Source of the DNA: Diphasiastrum complanatum
Taxonomy: Eukaryota > Streptophyta > Lycopodiopsida > Lycopodiales > Lycopodiaceae
NCBI GenBank assembly: GCA_029204225.1
Contig: CM055107.1
Location: 17,334,809-17,398,808, forward strand
Length of the DNA: 64,000 nucleotides
Reading direction: 5' to 3'
In this document: one piece after another, positions 36,790 to 48,494 of the stretch
Layout of the letters: each line of letters starts with the position of its first letter
Numbering within the stretch: position 1 is the first letter of the stretch
The notes under the pieces: generated by a model
Database searches by the model: none
What the model saw: only the letters and a program-made list of their open reading frames with translations
What the model was told of the DNA's origin: nothing
Position numbers and translations under genes: made by a program

Positions 36790-39700
36790 CATATTTTTTA
36801 ACCACTAAACGAGCTTTCTATTTGGATATTGATCCATCTGACTTAAGCTTAAGTTTGAAGATCCACTTAGTGTCAATAGGTTTTGTACTTGTAGGAGGTT
36901 AACAAGACTCCAGGTCTCGTTCTTCATTAATGAATGGTACTCAGCATCCATGATAGCTTTCCATTTGCTGCATCTGACATTGACAATGCTTATGCAATGG
37001 TGGCAGGTTCATCATGACTGATAAATGCCCGATGGACGAAACGATCAGGTTGTTGTCGTTGTCGTTTAGATTTTCGAGCTACAGGTTACTGAGCACATGT
37101 CTCTCCTAGGTGTATGACCGAGATATCTTCAGGTTGTCATTGAATGATCGTAGGTCTGGGCCTATCGATGGTAAATGGAGTTGTTGGAACAAACTCTTAT
37201 ATTTGTTGCTTCTACTTAAAATCATAATACTTGTTTTCAGGATAGACAACATCTCGACTGCTGACTAAGATTTGACCTGTTTCAACATCATTGTTTTATG
37301 TGATGCTGAATAGCCAATAAAAATATGCTTGACAAGGTCTATCTTCTTCCTCAAATCAGATGGTATTTGTGCATAACAAAGACATCCAAACACACGTAGG
37401 TGTTTAAGGCTTAGTTTGTAACCATAGTAGGCTGCAAATGGAGTTCTGAAGTCGACTGTCTTTGTGCTAGAATAATTTTGTAGATAGCAGGCTGTTGAGA
37501 TTGCTTCAGTCCAGAATTTCTTGAGTAATTGAGCATTGGACATCATGGATGTTCGATGCCATTTTGTTGCAGTGTGTAGCTGGCTATGAACTGATAGTGC
37601 ATGCCACATGAAGATAGATAGTTTGCCATTTCATCATACATGTACTCTCCTCCTAAATCAAACCGCAGGGTCTTGATTCTCTGACCAGTTTGAGTCTCAG
37701 CAAACTGTTTAAATTATTTGAAACAGTTGAATGCCTCAGATTTGTTTTTAATGAACATAACTCTGGTAAATCTGGAGAGGTCATCAATAAATGTGATGAA
37801 ATATAGAGCCTGACCCAAAGAGGGCACGCTCATAGGCCCGCATAAATCACCATGGACTAACTCCAGAATGGACTTAGCTCTTTTGGCTTGTCCTTTTGGA
37901 AATCTTGTTCTAGGTTGTTTTCTTAGTAAGCACATTTCATAGATAGTCTGATTTCTGCTGGAGACAACATTAATACTCATATCCTTGACCATATTGTTAT
38001 GATGCATACACAAGATATATCTCATGTTTAAATGTAATTTTGGATGCCATACATGAGCATCATAATTACTCACAGAAAGTGCATAATCATGCCTAAATTA
38101 CCTTATCTATGTGTACAGACTTCATTTGAATTCTTATCAAGAATGGTACATTGACTAGCAGTAAACAAAGCATTTGAGGGCAAGGTAGGAAGCATCTGTG
38201 GGGAGGGGGAAGAGTTAGCTAGGTCTTGGCCAATTTAGAAGGTGTACAACGATCAGTCTTGGATCTTGGTCATTGTTCACCCTTGATAAATAATAATTGG
38301 CCATTATCTTGTCCAACTTCATTAGCTCTTCTTGCTCTGCTTTTGGGAAATCTCCCGATGTGATGTTTTCTCATAATACATTCTTCATAAAGGCAAATCA
38401 ATCACAATATTATTTTGCTTAAAATTTTGCAAAGCTGAATATTGATATGACCAAATCTTGATGTCAAAGATCATTATGATCATTAGTAGTGCTTACCATG
38501 GCTTGATCAAATGAGCTTGCATTTAGCTCGTACAACAGATTTCTATATTATCTCTCACTCGTGTAGTAATCACCTTGTTTTGATGTTTTATGTCTTTAAC
38601 AAGACAGTTCAAAATTCAACCTTCAATTGTTGATTCACCTTTGTCCCAACTAGCACATGATTGTTGGCTGCTACACATTATTTATTCACTTTATCTTTCC
38701 AATGGATAACTTCACTAGTACAACTCCAACACCTTTGATGGGTAATAATTGGCCATCATCTTGTCCAACTTCATAGCCATTGCGACTTTCTTTAGGTTAT
38801 GAGAACCCAAATTGGAACTGTCGCCTTCATCATCTTCATAGTATTGATTGTCAAATTGTTCTTGGTCCAACCTAGTTGTTCACATGTCATTTGCCTTTGT
38901 CGCTTGTCCTACTTCCTTTTGCTTCTTGAAGCACTCAAGCGCCCAATGACTAGGCTTATCGGAATAGAAACAATTTCTAAGTTTCCTTTGTCTTAAATTG
39001 GCTTGATTAGCATCATCATTCTATTGTCCTTGAAACCAATTTAATGATCCATGATTGAATTGCCTCCTCTTGATTAGTGTCTTCCACGATTAAATCTACC
39101 ATTTACTCCTCTTACTCCAAGGGCTTGATCATACCCTCTATTGTGATGGCTTATGTTCGCATGACGTTGTTCTTCCTACAAAATCAAACAACCCAAATTT
39201 TCATAGCTAGGAATTCTCTCTCACGTAGTTATGCTCATCACAAAAGTTGTAAATAAATCACTCAATTTTTTAAGCGTCAATCTTGTGACCTTCAATGCAC
39301 TCACCAACCATAACTAATTAGTCACGAATCTCCTTTTGTTTCAACAAGTGATCCATGATGTTGCATGATCATCCATCGACAATGTGTGTTAATGAGTCTT
39401 CAAAAATAATACTCAATGATCACATTATGAACTTTTTGACTTTGTCTGTGAAATGCACTTTGGTTTCTCTCTAGTAATAGACCATATCTCTTCAGTGACA
39501 ATGTCCCACAATTGTTTTCTTATCAAAATGTTCTTGAGCTTGAACTTCCATACCCAGCTCCTTCAAGCTTGCTAGATTCATCAATGACACTCTAGCTCAA
39601 AGTGGCCATTAGTGCACTTGAAAGACTCCGTATAACAAACCTAATTACAAAAATGAAAAGTTTGCTACATAACCAATTATTAATCTCTGTAACTGCACCT
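36790..39700 (-). pseudogene. Decayed reverse-strand copia gag-pol
   Basis: Reading leftward: a gag zinc knuckle NCFYSDKPSHWALECFKKQK near 38,970-38,910, with the second Cys replaced by Ser; a gag/protease remnant around 38,780-38,160; pre-integrase and integrase at 38,073-37,714 (RFPKGQAKRAKSILELVHGD, FITFIDDLSRFTRVMFIKNK); integrase C-terminus at 37,609-37,265 (LLKKFWTEAISTACYLQN, LRVFGCLCYAQIPSDLRKK); then an RT start near 36,880-36,830 (WIFKLKLK). RT core and RNase H are absent, the element being cut at LTR B. A segment of about 45 bases (ataattggccat-atcttgtccaacttcat) occurs at both 38,290 and 38,745, indicating an internal duplication. Confidence 0.82.
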
Positions 39701-40144
39701 GAATCCGGCTTATGGTTTCAAAGATATCACAAATTAAAGATTTTGGCCTTAAACTAGCTTACGAGTGCCTTAAAACCCTAAAACGTGTGATCATGGCCAA
39801 AGTACCCAATATAAACATTTAGCAATGCACACATAAAGCTATAGTGTTGGAGATATTTTAATCACTCCCATGTGACAAAATTTTGATTTTCGCACATGAA
39901 ATAAAAAAAAACAAATTCTTGTCACATCAGGTTGTGTGCACAAATGATGAAGATCCTTTGCCACAAAGACCAAGCACTTAGTGGATGTTTCTAAATTGAC
40001 AAACGACGAAAAACCTCCACCACAAATTCACGTAAAAAAATTTCAAGCAATTCATTGAAGGCTATAAAATTCTCGCAAACTTGCTTTCTTTCACTAACCA
40101 ACTTGCCAAAAACAAGACTTGTCAACAAAAGAAATAAAAAACCC
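39701..40144. other. Gene-free stretch between copia remnant and Fe-ADH promoter
   Basis: AT-rich sequence with no supported gene. It ends at a poly-G run, where base composition changes sharply. Confidence 0.5.
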
Positions 40145-40540
40145 TTCATGGGATCCCTTCGGGGGGGGGGGGGGGCGGCGGGATGCCGACCGCCAAACTG
40201 CACCCCCTCTCGGGGCCTCAGGCGGCTAGGAATTGGCGGCCAGCTCATCCTGACCGTCCAATCTCATCTCATCCTACGGCTATCCGCGTGCCATTGCCTC
40301 CTGGGTCAAGTGGCCATTCTGAATACTCGAAGATTGGAGATGTCCTACGGCCCTAGATTTTGCCATACGCGTCAGATTCTGCCACGTCTCATATCTCAAC
40401 CATTAAAAGATATCCACGTGGTGATGTGACACGTGGCATAGATCCAACTGGTCGGGCTGAATTCGTGTCTTGCCACGAAGCCCGTCGTGTTCCCCCTCAC
40501 AGCATTGCATAGTTGGGTCGTAATCAGTGATTAGTGGCGC
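40145..40540 (+). promoter_or_regulatory. GC-rich upstream region with two G-boxes
   Basis: A marked GC-rich island in an AT-rich window, starting with a run of about 17 G (from 40,159). Two CACGTG G-box cores lie at 40,415-40,420 and 40,430-40,435, in ccacgtgg and acacgtggc, the second matching the ABRE-type ACGTGGC. Several gccacg phrases accompany them. The pair is about 310-330 bases upstream of the Fe-ADH ATG. G-boxes are bound by bZIP and bHLH factors and often mediate light, ABA or stress responses in plants; a role here is inference. No clear TATA box is visible. Confidence 0.5.
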
Positions 40541-40744
40541 TAAACTCAAACAATTACACTAATTAAATCATTAAAGAACGTTAAACAGCCCTTAATCTGC
40601 AGCTGGGTTTGATGAAGGAAAAGAGGAGAATCAGAGAAGATCGGGATTTAGTTCAGGATTTTCTGAGCAATTCCATTGCTTGATCGTGATAGGAAGCTCA
40701 AATTCCATAGAAAAACAGTCAAAACGAAGAAATTCTCATAAGCA

Positions 40745-43700
40745 ATGGCTGGCAGTAGCTGCTTTGCACAATCCTTTAGTCTCTCAGCTCAATCCCGGCG
40801 GCAGTGGCATCCCCTTGCCCTCAGCTGCAAGGCTGAAGGTAGCTGCTGCCCCAGCTTCCTTGCAAGAGTTGCACCCACCAGTAGATCCTCTCTTTCTTCG
40901 CTTCTTATAAAAGATTGCTCCTCACTGCACACATCAATCATCACACTCAATCCTTCTCGCCCAAAGCAGTGCTCTCTATCCATCAGCTGTGCAATGGGGA
41001 AAGCTTCTCAGGTATGAGGATCGTTTGCAATCACCATCAGCATTAACTACGCCTCTCAGATTGACTATAGTACTCGCCTTGTATAGCTTTTCAGTTCTTG
41101 CTCTGTTCTTTTAGTCCACACTTTTGTAGTAAATGCTAGCATTACAGCAGAAGCTTTGATGGTGGGCGTTGCCTTTGTGTAACTAAGCTTAAAGTGCGAT
41201 TTGATCTTAGCTTTGGCAGAATGTGATTGTGTCTGATAGGAAGTTGACTGGCCGGTTTATTATGTTACAGATCGAACTTGATGTCCTGCACGATACCATA
41301 GAGGGATCGTTAGCGGATCATACCACACAGGGGCAGCATGGCGTCAACTATCATCATACACCAGCAGGGACAAATGGCTACGCCTTCTTCATGCCTTCTT
41401 GTAAGATTTCTGGAATTTTGTCGAAGAATTTCTACTTTCTGCAATCAATGCATGTCGTGTCAACTATTGTCTATTCGCTCCAACAGCGAACTGACTGATG
41501 AAGCCATACATAAAGGCTTCAACCATTTGAGTGATCTTCAGTCCTTGGAATGGCCTCTCATAAGTCTTGGTTCATTGCAGTGAATTTAATTGGAGAGGGA
41601 TCCCTAAAAGGAGCTGGAGCTCAGATTCAGGAGCTGGGGTACAAGAAGGCTCTTATAGTCACTGATAGGGTAGGCCTTACAATAGCTTACACTGGGGTAG
41701 ATCAGAAACTAGAGCAGATCCTCAATCTGCAGTATGTTATCCAAAAGCTCATACATTTCTATGCTGCAGGTTCTTGTGAAAGTAGGAGCTGCGAAAGCAG
41801 TGACTGACGTGCTGGATAGCATTGGGGTAGAGTATGCCATATATGATGGAACTGAGCCCAACCCCACAGACAAGCAAGTGGAGGCAGGAGTGGCAATGTT
41901 CAAGGAAAACAATTGCGATTTTATTGTGTCATTTGGTGGGGGATCTCCACATGACTGTGCCAAGGCTATTGGAGTTGTAGCCGGCAATGGAGGTAGAGCT
42001 TGCTATGGTTTGATTTGCCCTTGTGGGTTCTAAATTATCGGTTAGATTGCCAAAAGCATAGCATCTCATATGAAGTTGACCTTTGATCTGAGCAGGTACA
42101 ATCCACGAATACGAGGGATTGAACAAGATCAAGAAGCCTATGGTACCCCTTGTTGCTGTGAACACCACTGCAGGAACTGCTGCAGAAATCACAAGATTTG
42201 CCATAATTACAGACACTTCTCGCCATGTAAAAATGGCCATCATCGACTGGAAGGTGACACCCAGCATCTCTGTTGACGATCCAGTTCTCATGGTAAGCTC
42301 AATTGAATCTGATTGATTCGCTAATTTTTTTTAACTCTCTGATCACGTAGTTATGGCATGTTCTTAGGTGTTGTACGAGGCTTTTTCATCCAACATAGCT
42401 GTTGTGAAGGCTAAGATATTTCGTAAAGCCTTTTCATTACAGTAAATTCTAATTGAGCATTTTATGATTTTGAGTATTTAGGAATGCTGTAATACTGCAG
42501 GTAGGAATGCCAAAATCATTGACAGCAGCAACAGGCATGGATGCCCTTACACATGCCATAGAGGCCTATGTTTCTATTGGTTCCAACCCAGTGACTGATG
42601 CTGCTGCCTTGCACGCAATGCGCCTTATCACAACTTACCTGAGGGATGCAGTTACTGATGGCAAGAACATGAAAGCTCGAGACATGATGGCCTATGCTGA
42701 GTTTCTTGCTGGAATGGCATTCAACAGTGCTGGTTTGGGCTATGTGCACGCCATGGCTCACCAATTGGGAGGCCTTTACAACTTGCCTCATGGTGTCTGT
42801 AATGCTGTTCTTCTACCAGTTATCCAGGTTAGCTACATCTACTGATGCTGATGAAATTAATGTTATATTTATTGATTTCAACACAAATGCAGCTTAATTT
42901 CCACAGAGCTTAAAGTTTTGCGTGTGTTCACTTACAGGAGTATAATGCAAAGGTGGTACCCCATCTTTTCATAGATATTGCAGATGCATTTGGGTTCAAA
43001 GACATTGGCGAAAATGGTGCCTTGGCTGTGGAAAGAGTTCTAGCTGAGATCAGGTATGTATGCTCCTGTCAATTTGATTCCTTTCAACAGGATGTTCAAA
43101 TGTGAAATTTCTTCGGACAAGATTCTATCAGGAATAATTCATGAAACTAGATTCTGGCTTAGCTTGCAGACATTTGTGCATGTTTTTGAGATGTCATAAA
43201 AATCTTGAATGGTTGCTACATTGACCTCATAATCGACTATGCTGCAAAGGCTTAGAGTCTAGTAAATTTTTGCCACGGCAACCGTGAGTGGCACCGTTAT
43301 TGTCATTATCTGCATATTGCATGAATGGCATAGTTAAAAGAGACGTGCACCAACTTAGATAAATTAAATTCTCCACTCCAGAGTTTGATTATCAGTCTTA
43401 AAGATCATGATGATCCTTCTGCTGGTGAATGCATAAAACGTCCTGAAATATATGAACATAGATTGAGCGATACAGAAACTGACAAGATTTGCGGTTGGTG
43501 GCAGGTCTTTGAGCAAGGATGTGGGGATTCCAAAAAATTTAGAAGTACTTAAAGTGAAGCCCGAGGATTATGAAACACTTGCTGAAAATGCAATGAAGGT
43601 AAAAATCCTCAATCGTATGCAAAACTTTATCTCAAGGATCATCCATGCAGTAACATATTATAAGTGCGAAACATAATATAAGTGCTTGTCCAGTTGATTG

Positions 43701-43986
43701 ACAGCCCATTGAAAGGAGCTGATAGTACATCCTCCCTAAATTCTTTTTGGTGACAATAGTGTGTAGTACTACTAATACTGTTATGGAGGCATATCCAGCC
43801 GTGAAATTAGACCCTTATGAACTGGACTCTCTGCGTTAATTGTGGCTTCTCTTTTGGAATTGATGCCTTTCGTTTATGTTTTAATAATTGATCCTGCTTT
43901 TGTAGGATGCTTGTGGTTTCACAAACCCACGCCAACCCACGAAAGAGGAGGTTGTTGAGCTCTTCCGACAGGCCTATGAGCAGTGA
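40745..43986 (+). CDS. Iron-containing alcohol dehydrogenase, plastid-targeted (9 exons)
   Basis: NAD(P)-dependent group III (Fe-type) alcohol dehydrogenase, closest in motif content to bacterial YiaY/FucO-like enzymes that interconvert alcohols and aldehydes. Exons: 40,745-41,011; 41,271-41,400; 41,581-41,669; 41,770-41,992; 42,096-42,292; 42,501-42,827; 42,938-43,053; 43,505-43,598; 43,906-43,986. All introns are GT-AG and every phase agrees, giving 507 residues. Residues 1-83 are Ser/Ala/Arg-rich and almost free of acidic residues, like a plastid transit peptide; the catalytic part starts near 128 ([18 protein letters not shown]). Seen: [10 protein letters not shown] (218-227), the nucleotide-binding loop; NTTAGTAAE; metal ligands D316, H320 ([12 protein letters not shown]), H385 and H399 ([16 protein letters not shown]), plus H389. 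The C-terminus is [20 protein letters not shown]. Bacterial homologues have about 380 residues; the excess is the N-terminal extension. No lesion is visible. The preferred substrate cannot be read from the sequence. Confidence 0.95.
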
Positions 43987-45390
43987 AATTTCAGTGAGCT
44001 GAAAAGGCAATGTCTGACATTCTTCTGGTTTGATTTTACTCAAATACACCATCTATTTGGTCAGGGTTTGGTCAAAGGCAGTGCACGTCCCTCCTAAATT
44101 CTGTAGATAGCAAAAACCTACTGAAAATCCTGCAAAGAGGTTTAGATATTTTATCCGAGTTGGTAGCATTGCAGGAAATTGAGAAGACTGTTGATAATGA
44201 GAGTTATTCTTGCCAGGTTCAGTGGCAGAAAAATAATGAGCTGATGGCAGAAACTACAGAATTAGAGCTTATCCAGCACTGGGTGACGGGTTATCTTTAT
44301 ACATTTATGTAGTTCATGATTGAAGGAAAATATAATCTCCGTTGTAGCTTGAGGCCTGTGTGTTTAAAGAGTTGAAAACAAGGAATGAGTACTTCAAAAA
44401 ATAATAATTTGTTACCGACTTCACAGTGCCAAGAGACGCTTTTGTTGGAAAGCCCATCAGGTCACCTTGTGTGATTTGTAGGTCTTTATTTTCAAATCAA
44501 GACTATTTGGTTTCAAAAGGTTGGGCTCTTGCATCACATTTAGCTTGTGGCTTTGATGATCTAGTTTTGAACTTTCGTAGACACTACAGATGTTTCATAA
44601 CAATGCAAAATACCTACACTTTGTATGAAGTCCTAACCCAAGGATCCTATTCTAAGCATGCCAAACCAAGCAACACAAAGGGTAACACGGATGGTGGACA
44701 AACCAACCCAACCAATCCTAGATCAAACGGATCTAGCCCCCAAGCTTCTATGATATAAAATGTCTTGTCTTCTTGTATAAAGACTAAGATAGTTTTCTTC
44801 TTTTTCATTCTAATGTAATATTGAGAGTTAGCATTCTTGTCTCTGTTTCGAATTCAATTGAGTTCCGAGTCTTTAACTTGACATCGAGTCACGGAACCTA
44901 TTCGAAAGTGAGATCCGTGTTATGTTAATGTTTGGATTCTATACTCGATATTAAGGTAGTATTGGATGCTTGTTGTGTTCGAATATCTGTCAATAACCAG
45001 AATCTCATTGTTCAAAACCATATAAAGTCTGATAATCTCCAATATTTATTCATTTATCGTCTCTGTGGGAATGATATCCCTTTATACTACATTAATTATG
45101 TTTATCTAAAGAGAACTAAGCTACGACATAAGAGTTCATCTTTCTGGAGCTATTGTTGGAGATGGTAATGTAAATTGGAGACTTTGAAAAAATAACTTGC
45201 ATGTTTATAAAGATGAATGTCAGGCACAGAAAGCAGTGCTAGGCATCGGTTGGAGTGTTATCAAAAGTTCTACCAAGATGTATTCCTATTTCTAAGGTCA
45301 AATATGATTATTTTAAGGGCACATCTACGAATGATGTTGACAGTTATATGTCATAGTTCAAATCTATTGTTGTTTTCAATTATCAAAGGA
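43987..45390. other. 3' flank of Fe-ADH and unassigned sequence
   Basis: The first few hundred bases presumably hold the Fe-ADH 3' UTR; I see no decisive polyadenylation signal. A + strand open frame of 110 codons at 44,426-44,758 (SPCVICRSLFSNQDYLVSKG, and a C-terminal Asn/Gly/Ser-rich tail) has two cysteines spaced CxxC but no family I know. It may belong to the gag remnant that follows or to nothing. Confidence 0.35.
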
Positions 45391-45904
45391 CAATCACAGA
45401 CAAACCTTAAATATTTCTTGGACTGTTGTGCAAGCAGGCAAGGACTTGGTATAGTCAGATGGACAATGATCATCACCTGGAACAACTTAAAGAAACCTTC
45501 CTTAAGCAGTTTAGAGACATTGGATATTCAACACGGGACTGAATTCTATGCGAAAGAAAAACAAATAATCTCTACACAGATATACTTGAAAATTTCAAAA
45601 TCTTATTGAAAAGGTAGTGGGAGAATATTTTGTGGCAATGGTACTTGGCGGGCTTACATTCCAAGATGATTGGTATTGTCGTCAAGGTCGAATCGATTCC
45701 TTGTCAGATGTTATTGAATCTTCTGAAAATTTTGAAACATCGACAATTGCAAGGAAGAGAAGAGTTTTATCGAAGCCGAAGAAGAAAATCTTGAAAAAGG
45801 ATAACTCTTCGACTAAGGATAGTGATTCGTCTTTTGACTCTGATTCTACTTCTTCAAGTTCAGACACCTCTATTATTGCATATTTGGTTAAGGACCTGGA
45901 ATAG
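45391..45904 (+). pseudogene. Gypsy-like gag remnant
   Basis: At about 45,424-45,540 one frame reads CKQARTWYSQMDNDHHLEQL and then KETFLKQFRDIGYSTRD, the A-x-x-W-Y / F-x-x-F pattern of retrotransposon capsid proteins. The longer open frame in another phase at 45,217-45,609 is therefore mostly a shadow. 45,617-45,904 continues as VAMVLGGLTFQD, then a basic stretch (KRRVLSKPKKKILKKD) and a Ser/Asp-rich tail. No zinc knuckle or pol follows; an LTR-like region comes next. Confidence 0.6.
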
Positions 45905-45999
45905 TCCTAATATGCTAGACCGGCCCTCCAGTACTCGAGATTATTGGGCACACCATGATTTAATTCCATGTCAAGTCCAGTTTGTGACTAATTACCTTG

Positions 46000-46360
46000 A
46001 GAGGACCCAGACACTCTAATTGAGACATTTGGAGCATTGCATGTCTGTGTGACAGATATAGGCAGGAGGACTGCATGAAGAGATGTGATCTATTTATAGT
46101 TGACCTGCATGGGAGTTGCATGGTTTCATGCACAGGACTCTACTCTCTATATAATGAGGTAGGGACTCTCGTCGACATCTTTGGGTTTAGGTTACCAGGT
46201 TCTCTCTTCTCCTCTTGCTTCACATGGCATGGCTTGGGGGCTAGATCCAATTTTGATCTAAGATTGGTTGGGTGGTTTGGCTCCATAGTCTCTCCTATTG
46301 TGTTCTCCTATCCTCATCTTAGGGGCAATCCTTTGTGGTCTTTATATTGGTATTAGAGCC
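46000..46360 (+). repeat. LTR end with TATA box and primer site variant
   Basis: TGGTATTAGAGCC at 46,349-46,361 is a one-base variant of the initiator-Met primer site, the same variant found reversed near 18.18 kb. Upstream, tctctatataatgaggtag at about 46,145 supplies a TATA-like box, about 200 bases before the primer site, as expected inside an LTR. The LTR's left end is unclear; no coding sequence follows. Confidence 0.5.
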
Positions 46361-46361
46361 A

Positions 46362-47670
46362 GCCTAAGATGCGGTCTTAGATAGGAGTGGAGGCAAGCTC
46401 TACATCAATTTGGAAGTTGAAACGCTTGGATTTACATCCCAGTTGGAGTGCTATTTTTTCTCAACGGAATTATGAGTTGGATTCACAAATTCCGGATAAG
46501 TAGCATACTTCTTGAAATAATGGTAGAGTGCACTTCTACATGGGTTTTTGGTAAAGATGCTGCAAATTTGTAAGAATCTTGATTCAATTTCATGATTTCT
46601 TGGAGAAGCTTTCAAATGGTGTTGAGTGATCTGCAATGGTTGATCTAGTTACTTATTTTCATTGCTGGCTTTCGCTCAACTAATGTTGTAAATAGCATGC
46701 ATCTATCCACAATGTTCTGAATCAGCTTGTTTTGTTCAAGTTCATAGATAATTGATTGTAAGTCAAGATGTCCAGGTTGTATGAACTGTTAGGAACATAA
46801 GAGTATGATTCCAGTTATAACATGCTAATAAGGAATCTTGTTCCGAATCATCCTGTAAAAAGCATGTTAGGAACATAAGGGGGAGTTGCAGATGCTTATA
46901 CTTTAATTTTGAGTGAAAACTTAAGCTATGAAGGTAAGTAGAGACCAACCCCCTCCCTTGAATTGATGTTCCCTGCAAAATCTTAATCTCCTCTTTTTTC
47001 CTGTAAACCTGGAAATTTATATGAGGAAGAGTCTGTGTAAGAGTTGAGATTAAGAGAGTGTAACCTTGAAATTTGTGTTCTGCTGTCTGTATTTTTTCTC
47101 ATTGTGAGGAAGTGGAAGAGATCGGAGTTTAACCTCGTTAAACTCTAAATCATTCTGTATTTCAGTTCATAGAGGTAGCAAAGCACAATAAATTTTGTCT
47201 TAACAGCTATTGAACTGATAGGCAATCACTTTTCTTGCTTGTTGTGGGCTGGAAGACAACCCTGATGGCTGTTTCGGATCACTCTTGCTTTTCATATATG
47301 GGGTCTTTCATTTTGGAAGGCCTGTGGAGCAAAGTAAAATGAACGAGTAAGGATAAAACTTTTTTTCATCTAGATATTTGGCATGAAAGAGCGCGATCAT
47401 GTTACCTTTCTATTTGAGCATAGAACAGTACTGCAGGGGAATGATGAAAGATCATTTAACGTTGCCATCCATTGCTGCCTGGAACCCAGTTTAGGTATTC
47501 TCAATAAAAGGCGCAACAGAGTGATTGGAGCTGGAACCCCTGTTTGACAGTCATATCAATGTGTATTATCATTTGATGCTTTGGAACGGTGGCTGTTTGA
47601 AGGATCAATCATGAGCTTGAGCTTGAGCTTGATTAGTGAAGACCTGTTGATGAAGCTGGTGTAGCATCTC
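46362..47670. other. Gene-free stretch
   Basis: No supported gene or motif. A short self-similarity (ggaacataag...) occurs at 46,792 and 46,868. Confidence 0.45.
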
Positions 47671-48494
47671 TGTGAGAAATTGACAAAAATCTAGCTTGGT
47701 ATTTTTTATGATAGAAGTTTGTAAGTGAATATCACATGTTTGGAGGATGTTCCCACGTGTGGGGAATTCTAAAGTAAAACAAAAATGTTTGATATAGGGG
47801 TCTCATAGAATTTCATAGTCAAGCATTTAGGTGTAGGATGTTGATAGGGTCAAATTTGGCATAGATGGCAAATTATCCATTTCCACTTGTAATGCCACTA
47901 TTGAGCCAAAATAGAGCAGGAGGACAAACTCGTGCCAATTAGAGTGTAGACAAGTGTAATGCATTTGTTTGATGAAGTTTAAGAGGTCCAATAGGATTTA
48001 GAGGTGGAACCATGAGTGGTCCAATAGAATTTGAGATTTGCTTGAAAATGGTCCAATAGAATTTAGAGGTGCATGGATCAATGGTCCAATAGGATTAAGA
48101 GGTGGCAAAGTGTGGTCCAATCATAGTTAAGCATAGTGGTAGCTCATGGATCTACTAGTATCATTGTACTCCTCATTTGGATCTAATTGATTTTGAGATT
48201 GAGTGGATTTTGAGTGTAAGTGATTTTCTAGCTTTCTCTCTCTACCCGAGAACTATTGATGATTTTCTCTCTCTACTCGAGGAGAGCAGCTTGTTTTTAC
48301 TTAGATTACTTTTGGAACACTTCCCACATGTGTGAGTGAGAGTTGGAAGTGATTGAATGCATGTAGTAGTGTGTTTTTGCAATAGAATCAAAGATAGATC
48401 TTGAATCTCAATCTAGTCTTGATCTTGGTGCATCTACACACCTTAGGAGATCACAAGTACATGTTGTGGACAGTCCACATGTGTGAAATCTACA
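47671..48494 (+). repeat. LTR copy 1 of the outer copia family
   Basis: Begins TGTGAGAAATTGACAAAAATC and ends tgtgaaatctaca; roughly 90% similar by eye to the LTR at 52,686-53,499. No primer site follows (atttctccttgacatcgag) and no polypurine tract precedes. Flanking pentamers atctc and atttc differ by one base, so it may be a solo LTR with a slightly decayed target duplication. The repeated ggtccaatag(a/g)att phrases inside are a feature of the family. Confidence 0.85.

Noticed and set aside
41338-41583. 81-codon + strand frame and reverse-strand frames inside the Fe-ADH gene
   Set aside because: They cross predicted introns or run opposite to the conserved exons; the real exons in this part are 41,271-41,400 and 41,581-41,669 in other phases.
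40745-43986. Possibility that the Fe-ADH is bacterial contamination
   Set aside because: Eight GT-AG introns with matching phases interrupt the conserved protein, and the flanks are plant retrotransposons.
45217-45609. 130-codon open frame as a gene
   Set aside because: The gag-like reading is in a different frame over the same bases, so this frame is a shadow.
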